The notes below the pieces were generated by a model, which saw only the letters and a program-made list of their open reading frames with translations, ran no database searches and was not told where the DNA came from. The position numbers were made by a program, and so were the translations under genes. From Alnus glutinosa (Eukaryota; Streptophyta; Magnoliopsida; Fagales; Betulaceae), in NCBI RefSeq assembly GCF_958979055.1, contig NC_084889.1, positions 6,230,261 to 6,294,260 of the forward strand: a stretch of 64,000 nucleotides of DNA, given 5' to 3'. Positions 24,101 to 35,730 of the stretch are shown here, one piece after another; within the stretch, counting starts at the first letter, position 1, and every line of letters begins with the position of its first letter.

Positions 24101-27100
24101 ACAGAAAGTATTTTAAAACTGTGTCCCTTGAAAGAGTACCATGAAACTAACCTTCTTCCTGTTCAACATTGTCTTTCAGACAACTGGGCTCGCAAGAGGA
24201 GATGCCCTTTTTGGCAGAACCAGGAGCTGCAACAAAAAAGTTCATACTAGTGAGGTATTATTATTGGAGGACATAGAAGCAAAACAGTAAATTTTGAAGA
24301 ACTTATTTAAAATAAAAATGTAGAGATAATATGAGCTTGTCACATGCCCTCACATTGTAATCCAAGAATAGTGGTGGAAATATTTTCAATTCTCCCAGTA
24401 TCCCTCTCTTCTGGGATAATAGGACTAATTCTTCCGCCAGAAGAAAGTTGATGCATACAGCTCACTCTAGTTGCATCAGAAAATTTATCAAAGTTTCCAT
24501 CTGAGACTTCATTTTCTTTCTCCTCAGCAGCCTGACAATCTCTATTGTCTAAATCAGAAAGGAAACCACCATCCATCCTTAAATTTTGTTCAAAACTACT
24601 GTTAATAAGATCTTCATCAGAAGCTGGTGAGCCGCCTCCACTAAGTAATGCCTCTTCATTCTCGTTTTCATTTGTCATGTTCAGCACAGTCCTTTTCTCC
24701 ATTTCGGCTCTTATTGAAGTTTCATCTGTGCAAATTGTTTCATTAGGAATTTCCATCACACCAGAATATTTTTCTACTCCAACATGATTTTTGTTGCTTC
24801 TTTCAATCATTGTGGTGGATTGTCCAACGCTTTGGGCTCCAGGCTGATTCTCTTCTGCACATAAAATTAAAGAAAAAAAAAATCAAAGAGATGAACCAGG
24901 TCACATACCTACAAAAGAGAAACCGAGGAACTAACCTTCTTCTAGGGCATCTTTCTCTGGTGAGGAAGTATGGAGAGAGTGATCAATCACTTCGTTGCTA
25001 ATACCTGACACTGCTACAATGGAGAAATGGTCAAAGAAATTACATAAATTTTGAAACTACTTCAAAACATCAACTTTTTGAATTGTAAGAACACAACATA
25101 GACCCAAGAAAAAAAAAAATCCTCACCCTGAGGTTCTGGTCCAGGTCTAAATGGAGTTGCAACTGTAGCACTGTGGCCACTTGTTCCTTCATCAGTTTCA
25201 GCAGTAAGTAGATTGGAGTCTGGAATAGCTTGCTCCATTTCAGCGGCCCCTACAAATATTTCTGCTGGGGCAATTTCCTCTCCTTCAAATAAATCAAGTG
25301 CACTAATTTTGTCAGCTTTCTCTGAGGTATGTTTAATATTTCTGATTGAACCTATACTTTCCCTAAGTTCACTCTGATGATCTTCAGCAACTAACTCTTG
25401 AATAGTTGGTTTAGCAATTTCATTAGCATCTTCTAGGTTGTGATCCTCCTGAACTGATGTTTGGTTATCTTCCTTATCATTTCTGAGGTTCGTGTTTTCA
25501 CCTATCAATGGTTCTTCTATTTCCAATCTTCTTTTCAAATCCGAGAGGTTGGAAGCTTCACCTGTGAATTATTAAGAACAAGGTAAGCACACATGAAATA
25601 CATTTATGTCTTAACCAAAAGCAAGTGATCTAAAAAAAACAAACAAACAAAACAAAAGCAAAGCGAGAGAGAGAGAGGTAACATACAATCAGCAGGAGAG
25701 GCATTTCTAGAGGAAACCACGTTCCTAACTATATTTTGGAAGTCCGCTGGCTCTGGTTTAACCAAATCGTCATCAGGAATCTCTCCTCTGCTGTTCAGCG
25801 GGCATGACCGATCATCCATGTCACCGTCAGTAATATCATCCAAGGGTAATTTCCCTTTGACATCTAGTAAAATGCCGTCCTTCTCATTGACAACCACAGA
25901 TTCAGTAGCAGCATTTTTAGTACTTTGGTCTGTGGTAACACCATGTAACTTCACCGGTGCTGGAAGCAAAGTTTCCTCCATGGTAATAGTTCTATCCATG
26001 ACTTCCTTCAAGTCAGAATTTACAGCAGAGACCTCCAAGAAATGAAGCCCCTTCTGCTTCTCTATAGATTTTCCTGGAATTTCTTCAATGCAGCATGAGT
26101 CTGTATCAATTTGGTGTCCTACCGTGTCCAGAATCCCCAACAACCCAGTAGCTACAATTGGAGGACCTTCAAGGGCCAAAGTGCTTTTGGAAGATGGAGC
26201 GTCCTCTAATATCATCGATTGTGGGCTGTTCTGTTGCTCTATTTCAACAGCTTTACAAGTCAGTGCTGCAGGTGCAACCAATTCACTTTCCAACGCATTA
26301 TGCGTGGATCGTCTTGAAGATCTTTCAATTAAATGTTCACTCTCAATAACTGAACATTCTTCTTTCCGGTTTGGCTTGCGTTTTCGCTTCATTTGCCCAT
26401 CCTTTCTTGCTCCATCAGCAACTCCATCCACTTCATCAGAGATAAAAACTGAATTGTTTCTACAAGCATTCCGACTGGACCTCCTCAGGCGTTCTTCAGC
26501 TGCACAAAACTTTCCTTCTTGAAGTGATTCTCTTGACTGCTTAATTCCAACAGTTTCATGACTCCCCAAGTCTCCAACCGCGGGAGCACCAGAGTTGAAT
26601 GTGTTGCGTTTGGACCTCCTCGGACGACCATTCAGTAAATGTTCCTTCTCATTTTCTTTCGTAGGTTCTACACTTGGTTCAACTTCAGAAGCTCTTTCCA
26701 CATCTGCATTCCTTGATCGTTTTCTGGTCTCCTTTTTAGGCAGCGGTCTCTTCCTTACCTTTTCAGCCTTCTGGGACACAACAGAGTCCTGCCTAGATGC
26801 AATAGCACCTGGACCTTTCAGAGGTTCTTCAAGTTGAGGAACCTCTTCACATTCTTCCTGATCTACAAGGGTTTCACTCTCACTATCAAAAGCCTTAATT
26901 TTCCTTAAATCCCCAGTCAACAGTTCAGAGTCTTTGTCAATTGTCGCATTTCGTTTTGAGCGCCTCAGAACTTTTCCTGGTTCGGCACCTTCCCCAGCAA
27001 GAATTTTGCTTTTCACCCTTCCCTTCTGTGGTGCAACAGATTTCCGCTTCGAACCTTCTCTTCTTAAACCCTTCAAAGGTTCTTCAAGTTGAAGAACCAT

Positions 27101-28316
27101 TTCACATTCTTCCTGAACCTCAACAGTTTTAGTTCCACCAGCAACTGCAGAAGCTTTTCCGTCAAGCTGAGTCCGGGACCTTGTCATCTTACCAACAATT
27201 TCAACTTTCTCCATTTCCCTACTCAGTGCAGCAGATCCTTTCTCCTTCGTCACATTCCGTCTTGATCGGCTCGCCATTTTCTCATGTTCAGCACCTTCTC
27301 CCACATTACCATTGTCTTCATTCAACAAAACAACCCCATCATTACCTCTAGCATTCCTCGTCTTCCTCGAACCTCTCGTTACCATATCATGAGCATTTAT
27401 GACACCAGCAACATTATCACCCAAAACTACATCCGGAGGAGGTTTATCACTAACCCCGACGTCTGTCACCTCCATACCTTCAACCTTTCCACATCTTCTC
27501 GGTCTCTTCTTCGGAACAAATGGCATCGCATCTTCTTGAACCACGTCTTGCGCTCTAGACCTTGTAATTCTAACCGGTCCATCCGTAAGTTTCCCGGAGA
27601 CTCCCATTTCCCCTGCATTTTCAACAACTTGAACCTGCTTTTTCGGCACATGATTCACTGTAGACCTTGTCCTTCCCGCCCGTTTCTTCACCGGAGTGTA
27701 GTCTTTATCCGAATCAGAATCCGAGCCCGAACCCGCAAATATAAATGTTTCATTCTCAGGACTAAACGTAACTTTCTTCGCATTCTTATTCACAACCTTA
27801 GATTCATTTTCACAGCTTATTTCCCCCAAATCATTCGAGCATGACTGACCTTGGATTATGGGATTTCCTTCTTCCTGTGTACAATACCATATTTAGGGCA
27901 AAATTGCTCACAATATTAGAATTGGAAAAGCAGACAACAAATTTCAGGAAAATAAGGAAATGAAGTTTTGAATGCTCATCAAATTTATCAATTTTGAAAA
28001 TCGAAACAGCTAAATGATGCCAACACAAACCATTTAGCCTAAATGGAACTAACTTTTTCCTATTTCCGAGAACCAAACCAAAACATACAGACCCGTAATT
28101 TCAATTTTCCTATACTTAGCCTCCATTTTCTTAGTAACCAAACAATAACTGAAAGACAAATGAACTAAACGGGTAAAAAAATTATGATTAAGGGGGTACC
28201 TTCAGAAGCAAACTAAGCCTATCGGCCATTTGACGATTCGTCAAATTCGCCGGCACGCCATGCTTCTTGCACAGCGCTTGCAGTTGCTTCCTCTTCATTC
28301 CATGCAATCCTTCCAT
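18165..28316 (-). CDS. Very large acidic SAP-like protein with KEN and D-box motifs
   Basis: Exact function not recognised. Fourteen exons in transcription order: 28316-28200, 27874-25687, 25561-25127, 25010-24936, 24854-24354, 24226-24152, 23799-23776, 23670-21979, 21821-21741, 21571-21188, 20944-20165, 19975-19895, 19182-18517, 18427-18165. They join to 2453 aa without a stop, and every junction after exon 2 is phase 1. Residues 1-39 form a helical SAP-like start (MKRKQLQALCKKHGVP...MADRL). Residues about 107-566 carry some ten basic repeats of type RRSxRN(A/T), one of them in an AT-hook-like GRPRRSKRN. The rest is acidic and low in hydrophobics, with no membrane or signal segment. KEN boxes lie at 445-447 and 2421-2423, and a perfect D-box RRPLDDLQN at 2444-2452. 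The upstream region has overlapping E2F and MSA-core sites. I infer a nuclear, mitosis-linked protein degraded by APC/C; short plant proteins with a similar N-terminus are, from memory, co-expressed with mitotic genes. The acceptor of the exon starting at 21571 is a NAGNAG site. Confidence 0.85.
19449..19728 (+). mobile_element. 280 bp SMART/TRIM LTR retroelement
   Basis: Two 77 bp direct repeats (19449-19525 and 19652-19728, 59 of 77 positions identical by eye) both begin TG, continue (T/A)TAGAATATTACTTAAATG, and end TTAACA. Directly after the first repeat is TGGTATCAAAGC (19526-19537), a one-mismatch copy of the initiator-Met tRNA primer binding site. Directly before the second is a purine tract GAGAAGGGAAG (19641-19651). 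It therefore has all cis parts of an LTR retrotransposon and no coding capacity, at a size typical of SMART elements. Flanking 5-mers (GTGCT, ATGAT) do not match, so the insertion is old or slightly mis-bounded. It lies in an intron of the minus-strand gene, in opposite orientation. Confidence 0.85.
19806..19915 (-). repeat. 55 bp tandem duplication copying a 5' splice site
   Basis: Copies start CTGATAAATAAGTTCAAAC at 19806 and 19861. The right-hand copy contains the real donor of exon 19975-19895. The left copy carries an equivalent donor (AGAG followed by GTATG on the minus strand, at 19840/19839). Use of the copied donor would add 55 nt and run into an in-frame TAA. Confidence 0.8.
21041..21150 (+). 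mobile_element. tRNA-derived SINE-like insertion
   Basis: A-box-like TATAATTGGCTGAAA, B-box-like GGTTCAAATTTCC about 35 nt downstream, then a C-rich body and an A-rich end (CATTAAAAAAAATG). It lies in the intron between exons 21571-21188 and 20944-20165 of the minus-strand gene. Confidence 0.55.
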
Positions 28317-28409
28317 CTCTGAAAACATTCCACCGAAACATTACAGAAAATTAGATCTGCCTTTTGCGCTGCGTCTCTCTTTCTTTCGCGTTCTCAAATT
28401 CAAATCAGA

Positions 28410-28421
28410 CCGTTTTCCCGC
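28410..28421. promoter_or_regulatory. Overlapping MSA core and E2F site
   Basis: The plus strand reads CCGTTTTCCCGC. TTTCCCGC (28414-28421) is an exact E2F consensus (TTTSSCGC), and CCGTT (28410-28414), read on the minus strand as AACGG, is the core of the mitosis-specific activator (MYB3R) element. They lie about 95-105 bp upstream of the start codon of the large minus-strand gene, fitting S/G2/M-phase transcription. Motif matches only; no functional evidence. Confidence 0.5.
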
Positions 28422-30281
28422 TCTCTGAAAGTCGGGGCGTTGCAGTCTCCTCACGCGCTCGCGTAGTCAAAACGTGACGACTCGCGGTGGAGACTGGAGA
28501 GTCAGAGTGGACAGGACCACCAGAGGTTTAAAATAGTGTGGGATTGCGAGGGCAGGTGTCAGAAACACTACGCGAGTATATGTCGTAGGTGAAACTGCGA
28601 GTGTGACTTGAGTATGAAAAGTGGATAATGTATAGCAATGGCACCACGTGGTTAAATATGGTTCGTGCTTTCGATGATACCTGTTTTGCCAACAGATACT
28701 TGCCACGTGTAAATGTGCGATGAAAAGTCGTCTAAACCTTCGAGAGGGGACCGTGGTTCGTCCTTTTGCTTTCCTCCTCTTCGTCCCCTTTTTTTTTTTT
28801 TTTGGCTTTTCTAATTAAACTATATTTTTATAATATGATTATCATATAATGGCTGCATGCCAATCTCAATCAACATTTTAATTATTTTTTCACAAAAACT
28901 AATTTAAAATTTAATTATAATTGTCATGGTGAAATAGTTATAATATTAAAATCTCTTATGTTTTTGGTCTTGTTATTCATTTTGAGTTCCAGCGATTTGA
29001 AATACATGAAATAGGTACAAAATTGACATTTTTGTATTAGTCGATGTGGGACAAACTTTTCTCTTGACACTTTAAAATTTTGGATTTATTGACTTGAAAG
29101 ATGAAAATCTTTATTTCATAATATTTGAAATAGCCAAAATAATTTTATTTATTTTGTTTAAATAAATCTAACATATTTAACTTAATAAAAAAAAAATTGA
29201 AAAACAAGGGGGCCATCTCTATACTTGGTTCCATCCATACATGCAAGTATTCAATATCAAAAGGTATACTACCATAGAAAGTGATGGTTTAGTGGTATTT
29301 GTGCTAACTCTTAATAGTTTAGTGAGTAGAAGGTTCAAGGATCAAATTCCAAGATAGGAAGTGTTTGTGATTATTTTTGTACCATTGGATTGGGTGTTAC
29401 TAGTCCTCTTTGGAGCTAGATCAAGCTGGATTATTTCCTTTCTTGCTCACTTCAGCTTGAATCTAAATCTCAACGTTAAGATAATTATAACTAAAGCTAG
29501 AGAGGGAGCAAACCTTTTAAGGAAGAGTCACAGTCACTCACAAGAGAGCTTCATGTTTGTTTTTAAGCTTGGTGTTGCTAAGATGCAGTGCTGCCTTTCG
29601 ATGAATGGACTTGTCTTTGATATGGTATTAGTTGCTATAATCCACAGGTAAAGCATTTGAAAGAGTTGTGTGAAATATTTGGTATGTTTTGGTTATATTA
29701 CCTTTTTGGGGATATTTCTCTAATAATGTTGTATTACTCATAGTTAAGAATGTCTTATTAATGCGTTGATATAGATCATTCCAATGGCAAGCCAAAGTTC
29801 ATATCTCTGGCTAGAGGAGAATCCATGTTAAATGACATTACCTTGAAAGTAAGTGTTATTCATGTTGAAACCATAAGCTTCATGCTTACAATCTTGTTGA
29901 TGTTAGGAAATATGTTATATTTCTCGATGCCCGTGAGATGCAAAAAATAAGAAAACAAAAAAATCAAATCAATCACACATGACACCAAAATTTAAATAAT
30001 TCCTTCAATGTGAGGTACATCCACTGTAGGAGACGAGCAACACTATCAAAACGATTACAGGGAAAAATCACTCAAAGCCCCAAATACACCCAAAAAGGCT
30101 CTATGCTAAGTGAGATATAACTCCCTTTTTTCTCATCTCTCTAATCGCATATTCACGTCGTAGTGTTACTATTTTATAAAAATTAAAGTAAAAGATATTT
30201 TTCAATGAAGTAAAGTGATTATTTCTCTAAAAAGTAAAGTGATTACTTCTCCATAAATAAAGTTACAACAAAAAATGTGGC
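28422..30281. other. Intergenic; upstream of the acidic protein gene
   Basis: Beyond the first few hundred bases of promoter, the region is AT-rich. Open frames around 29361-29651 and the stretch 29770-29910 translate to short unrelated peptides without a domain; they might be decayed gene pieces but cannot be named. Confidence 0.4.
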
Positions 30282-30284
30282 TAA

Positions 30285-30902
30285 TGCTCCATTTATTTCA
30301 ACGTAAATGGTTTATGTCGTAAAATATTTTCGACGAAATCATTTCTAAAAAAAATGATTTTCTAGAAAATATTTTTCAGCGTTTGGTTCGCACGAAAAAA
30401 TTATGAAAGGCGAAAATACAATTGTCGCCGGAATCTGGCAAAGTCCGGTCGCCGTTGCCGAATTCTGGCGAGCATGTTTGACTAGGATCCGGCCAAAATG
30501 GCTTGGTTATGACCGGACTCCTTCGGATTCGGTCAGATCCAGCCGGCTTCTGACCATGGCCGAATTCTGGCCAGTTTCGGCCAGAATCTGGTCGCCAGCA
30601 TCAAGCGACGGTGGCTAGATGTCGTCGGATTCCGGAGCCGGCAATATTCAGGTAGCCAGATGTTGCCAGATTCCGACCATCGACCATTGCCGAATTCCGA
30701 CAGTCGGATATCAAACGTGCGTGCAATGACGAAGAATTTAATTTCCAAAAATGATTTACGGTTTTAAAAACCGTAAATTGTTTTCAAAAAATTAAAAAAG
30801 CTTTTACGGTCAAATCGAAAATGATTTTCGTTGACCATTATTTTCGTCCCTACCAAATACCGTAAAATACCGAAATTATTTTACATCGAAACAAACGGAG
30901 CA
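30285..30902. mobile_element. PIF/Harbinger-like non-autonomous element, 618 bp
   Basis: The left end is TGCTCCATTTATTTC and the right end, reverse-complemented, TGCTCCGTTTGTTTC, with similarity continuing to about 28 bp (..GTAAA). A 3 bp TAA duplication flanks it (30282-30284 and 30903-30905). The AT-rich arms, which contain further inverted pairs (e.g. TTTACGGTTTT), enclose a GC-rich core built of many small variants of CCGGAATCTGGC / CCGAATTCTGGC in both orientations. No transposase is encoded. Confidence 0.8.
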
Positions 30903-30905
30903 TAA

Positions 30906-33176
30906 TAAGAAAAACAACGAACTAACAAAAGTAAAGTTGAATCATCTCCACCAATCAAAGAAGAGAGAGAGGCCTATCACAAGACTTATTAAAAGCAAGT
31001 CAACATTATAACAGTTGAGTCATTGTAATCCTCAGATGTGATTTCTTTGTCTAGCTATGGATGATTTGAAGTATATCTCTCATCTTCTTTTGTTGATGCT
31101 GTATCAAAGAAATGAATGAAGGTGCTACATGAAGGCCTACGCTACCTGGTTATTCTTAATGACCAAGATGCAAATCTATCTTATATTTTGGATGGTCTAT
31201 GGCTCTTCAGAACTTCACTAAAAGCATGCAGTGAAGGATATTAAGTTTCAACCATATGATGACGATTTTCATGGTAGTGATCTATGCGACTTTTGTATAG
31301 AGCATGGATGGTGCTTCAACTGGATTATTACATTTGTGCCTTTACTCTTATAAAAATTAATTTTGAGGATTTTTTTGTTGACATTGCAAGTGTCGTTTTG
31401 TTTGATATTAATCTACAGTTTTGTTGGATAGGTGTAACCTTGTCATTTTTGTGTCACACTAAATTTGCGAATGAATGTGTCCATGACACTCAAGTGAAAA
31501 CTGAAGTTGTTTTAATAACAATTGTCCAAACGCTTTAACTATTGTTTTCTTTCATAAATTGTTGTCAAAAACAGTTTGGCAAACACTTTTTTAACCAAAA
31601 AAACAACAAAATTTGATTTTCTATTTTTGAAACAAAAACATAAACCAATTTGTCAAACCAGCCCTAACTGATATCAATTCTAGCCAAGCTATACAATTAT
31701 TCTAAAATTATATAATATACAAGATAAATTTAACAGCTCCTATCACATACACATGCAAAAGCACTCACGAGTCACGGATACACTGAGAAAAAAGTGCAAA
31801 ATATTTTCTATCCTTTCATCTCCATATTCCAATCCTTTTCATTTTTAGGAATCAAACACTAGAAATTTTAAATTTGGAGGACTCAAAAATCAAAATACAA
31901 TTCTATTTATTTCATAGTCAAAATTTTATTTTGTTACATCTAATGGTATAATATAGTGTGTATCGTCATGTCCATAGTTAAATGGAACAAAATCAAATCT
32001 TGAAAGTGTCATCCATATATAACACCCCATGATGGTGCTCAATAGCACCAAGTACCTTCAACAACAAATTTAACTTAGATAACAAAACTAAAATATGTAA
32101 CACCAATGGGTTAATTTAAAGAACTGTTATTGATGCAGCAACTCTGGTCTCTGGATTTGTAGACCTGAACTTCCCCTTCTTTGTTTTGTGGAGGTATGTC
32201 ATTTAAAATGGGAAGGTGACTTAACCATCCACCCTTATATTTCAGTTTAAATTTTTAAACCCCAAAGGCCACCACATAATCAATCCCAAGGCAGGTATCC
32301 TAATATTGTCCATCATCACAAGAACTTCACTTCTTAAGCCAAAACAAATGTGACAAGAATGAGAGCTCCATATATTATAATCAGAAAACAAAAAGAACAA
32401 ACATTTAGAAGGAGGATGTAAAAGGGCACAAATTGTGCTGAAAAACAAGACTATGAGAATGAGGAAATTAACCCACAGAAATGGCAGTTGCTTTCATATG
32501 AGGTAAACAAACAGCAGTATACAATTAAAGATCTACAGCTTTGTTTCTCCTCATGAAGCCCACACCTTAAAGACAAGACCTTTAGACTTGCAAAATTTGA
32601 TTCACACATCTTTACTAGTATTTTGAAACTAATTTAATTTCTTTTGTTTGCAACGTTTTGTTGTCAGCAACCAAACTGCAAGCACCAATTCTCAGCCAAG
32701 CTATGCACAGACAAAATCAACAATATACACACGCAAATGCGTTATCAATGGCCGAAAAATCGGGAAACATAAGCATAATAAAGGGAAAATAAGTCGTATA
32801 TTTTCTGGGTCTGATAATCGTTTTCAAGCGTTTTCTCGGAAGCCAAACAAGAGGTAGAGAAGGAGAGTCAGAAATCTCGTGTGGAAAGTGCCGCTCATTG
32901 CACCGAGGCGACGGTGCTGCGTTTGCACAGAACAGAGATTTTCATCATTCTCTTCAAAGGAATTGGACCGGATCTCAATCCCTTGAGTTGATGCTAACAG
33001 CGAGCGTGGGTACATCAATATTTATAACACAGGTCCTGATGGGTGAGGTAGCCCTAATTTGGATTTTTTTTATTATTATTATTTTATTATTTTTTCTTTA
33101 TCTTTGAGCATCTTGCAACTTGGCTACTCAAAAAAGACCCCATTTTCTATTTTTCAACTCATTTTTAAAGGTTAGA
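30906..33176. other. Intergenic with possible decayed coding fragments
   Basis: Around 31060-31540 plus-strand translation gives pieces such as YDDDFHGSDLCDFCIEHGWCF interrupted by stops; the source family is not recognised. A minus-strand open frame at 32824-33018 (MMYPRSLLAST...) has no recognisable domain. No gene can be supported. Confidence 0.35.
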
Positions 33177-33192
33177 TGCAATTTTGATACTT

Positions 33193-34186
33193 TTTATTTT
33201 TTATTTTTTTTATAAGTACAACAGAAACCATTACAAACTAAAAAATAAAAACACAAATACAACAGGGCTTGGGCAACCCAAAATATAATCTAAGAATGAA
33301 AGTACGCGGGGACAATGCTTCCAAAGATGCGGGCCCATTAGCTCGAGGCACGGATGCCACAAAGCCAGGGTCACCATTGAAGGTAATTTCAAAGGTGTAT
33401 TGAGTCACAAGGACCCAAACACCAAAACAGGGGTAAACAGGGGGAAGATGGTACAACAAATAAGCCCAATATAATATACAAAAAAACACAAAAACAGCAG
33501 CAGCAATATTGGCAGAACTGGCGGTGTGGGAGCCCTCCCAGGAGGCGCGTGAGAACCACGCGCCACCTAGTGAAGGCCTCTCTGCAATAGCTAGCGGCGG
33601 AAACTTCCGAAACCACTAGGGGTTGGAGTGGAAAGTGGAGGAGGGTGCGTGCGGAGGCTCCACGCGCCGGTTGAATCCACGAGGTTTCTGGCGCGTGGGA
33701 AGCACGCGCCATCGTCCAGGCGACAGAGGAGGTGGAGAAGACCACCGGCGGACTCCTGAAGCTCCGACAAACCCATTGCTGAGGAGCATGTCTTGAGAGA
33801 GAGGATGGAGGTGAGTAGATCTAAAACCCAAAAAATGATTCCAAACTCCAAACCTTGAAAACCCATAGACATGGTAGATGAAGAGGAGAAAAGCCAAAAG
33901 AATCTGTTGGTTGAAAGAAAAACGAGGAAAAGCAGGAAAAGGTAAAGGATAACTCCGGTGCAAAGCCAGTTCGGTGTTTTGAGAAAGAAATCTCAGATTT
34001 ATTTGGGTATGGGTGTGGGTGTTAGGGTGTTTTGGAATGGGGATTAGCGTATGGGGAGGAGGGAACGAACGGGAGGGGAGCTAGAAGCTCCCCTCCCATG
34101 GAGGGATCACCAGTAGCAAAAGAAGACCAAGATATTTCTAGAGAGATGGGAGAGCGTCTCTCACTAGATTTTGTGACCATTCTTAT
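33193..34186 (-). mobile_element. Non-LTR retroelement, 994 bp, with 16 bp TSD
   Basis: An exact 16 bp direct repeat TGCAATTTTGATACTT lies at 33177-33192 and 34187-34202. Immediately inside the left copy is a T-rich tract (poly-A tail on the minus strand) preceded, in minus sense, by GTACTTATAAAAAAA, close to the 3' ends of the other LINEs in this window. The body is GC-rich and holds only short open frames, with no reverse transcriptase motifs. It is best read as an internally deleted LINE or a SINE-like derivative. Confidence 0.8.
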
Positions 34187-34670
34187 TGCAATTTTGATAC
34201 TTGGGATAAGAATTCTTATGTAATAGCGCGCTTAATTTCAAAAAGTATCACAAGTAATATATGTCGTTAATAGAAATATTCACTTAGTACTTTTGTTCAT
34301 GTTCCATCATTTTTTGTACGGCGATCCACATCGCCTTAATTAAAATCATAACACATGTTCCTTGTGTTACATATTTTAGCCAAATCAAAATATCATATGA
34401 CATGCCGTGTATCGCAAGTGGTACCTATGGTATTCATACCACATCATATGCCAAATAATAAAAAATTACATAAACTTAAAAAGAAAAAATTAGATGCAAA
34501 AATTGGGCTCGAGCGACCCCCTATGCCCAGCCAACTTACAAAAGACTTTAACATGACAAACCATTTAAATTATTGGTGAAAGGACTAAAAAAGAAAATAA
34601 GAAAATTGCAACTATCACTTTTGAATTTTTTTTAAAAACAAGGTAGGCATTTTAACTAAAAAAAGTTAGT

Positions 34671-34817
34671 TTTTTTGAAATGAAACAGAAGAATTCATTA
34701 CTGAATATGAGCTCTATATGGGATTATACTTGACCAAAAGCCAATACAAATACAAGAGAAGCTCATACATGCCCGAATGCAAAAACCACTGCCCGTAGAA
34801 ATAAAAGTTAATTTTTT
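34671..34817 (-). mobile_element. Short 5'-truncated retroinsertion, 147 bp
   Basis: Flanked by TTTAAC-TA(A-run)-GTTAGT on both sides (34651-34670 and 34818-34840; the copies differ only in A-run length). The insertion has a T-run at its left edge, i.e. a poly-A tail on the minus strand, as in target-primed retrotransposition. Confidence 0.6.
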
Positions 34818-34961
34818 TTTAACTAAAAAAAAAAGTTAGTTAACCCTTGTAACAAATAAATACTTGTGATTTCAAAATGAATTTATAAATCCATATGGTA
34901 TCACTTGATAACAAAATTATCTCGAAAAATTTTTGGCCCTTTTTTTTTACAGTCCTTTAAA

Positions 34962-35154
34962 AAATTACAAATTTATTCTTAAATAAAATTTTGTGAAAAA
35001 AAGGTTTGAGGTGGTTTACCATCCTAGAACCGACCGTTAGGGGTGGTTCAGCCACCACCAAAGGTCAATTCTAGGGTGGTCGGCCACCCGACCTCAATTT
35101 TTTTTTCTTTTTGTTTTTCTTAAATACTGTTTTATTTGAGAGTAATTTTATAAT
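34962..35154. mobile_element. Palindromic MITE
   Basis: The outer arms (AAATTACAAATTTATTCTTAA and, inverted, ATTATAAAATTACTCTCAAA) are imperfect complements. The centre is a GC-rich imperfect hairpin made of GGTGGT/ACCACC and GGTCGGCCACC motifs (about 35010-35092). Exact ends and target duplication were not resolved. Confidence 0.5.
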
Positions 35155-35618
35155 ATCAGTAGATTTATGTAAAAAAAAAAAAATGTATAGCAGGATCATT
35201 TTATTACATAGACATACCGTAAATAATTTTAAATTTTATTTGAAAATACATGGATTTATTTGTTAAAAGGTCAAATAACATAATCAATTTAATAATTAAA
35301 AAAAAATATAAAGAGAAGGAATTAACTTCCTTTCATTTGTTGTGAAAAGTGGAAATGATCCTTTCAATTTTATTTTCATTTTTTGGTTAATATTTTATTT
35401 TATTGCATTTATTGCTATACATTCTGCTATGTGTTGAAAATATTGTCATGAAAATAAAAAAAATTGCCATCACATTGTATGAACTTTTAAGTACAACAAA
35501 ATAAAATTTTAACCATAATATGATTTCTTTCCCTCTCAAATGAAATTAAGGTTATGTTTGTAATTTTGATATCGTAGATAATAAAAAGATTTTAAATTTG
35601 TATACTGGTTGCCTCGTT

Positions 35619-35730
35619 GGCCCACTTTTAGATGATATAAATTTAAGACAGGGGCACTTTTATAATTATACAAAAACATGGGGGTTGGTTTTGTGAATCC
35701 AATTATTATATAAACAGCCGCTAGGGTTTA
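35619..35730 (+). promoter_or_regulatory. RPL3 promoter: site II, TATA and telo-box
   Basis: GGCCCA (35619-35624, a TGGGCC site II element on the other strand), TATATAAA (about 35707-35714) and CTAGGGTTT (35721-35729, a telo-box) occur in this order within 110 bp. Site II plus telo-box is the combination known from plant ribosomal-protein promoters. The telo-box would sit at the transcription start. Confidence 0.7.

Noticed and set aside
29361..31540. Possible plus-strand gene made of pieces near 29361-29651 and 31060-31540
   Set aside because: Pieces are interrupted by stops, lack consistent splice sites and match no recognised family; a Harbinger-like element sits between them.
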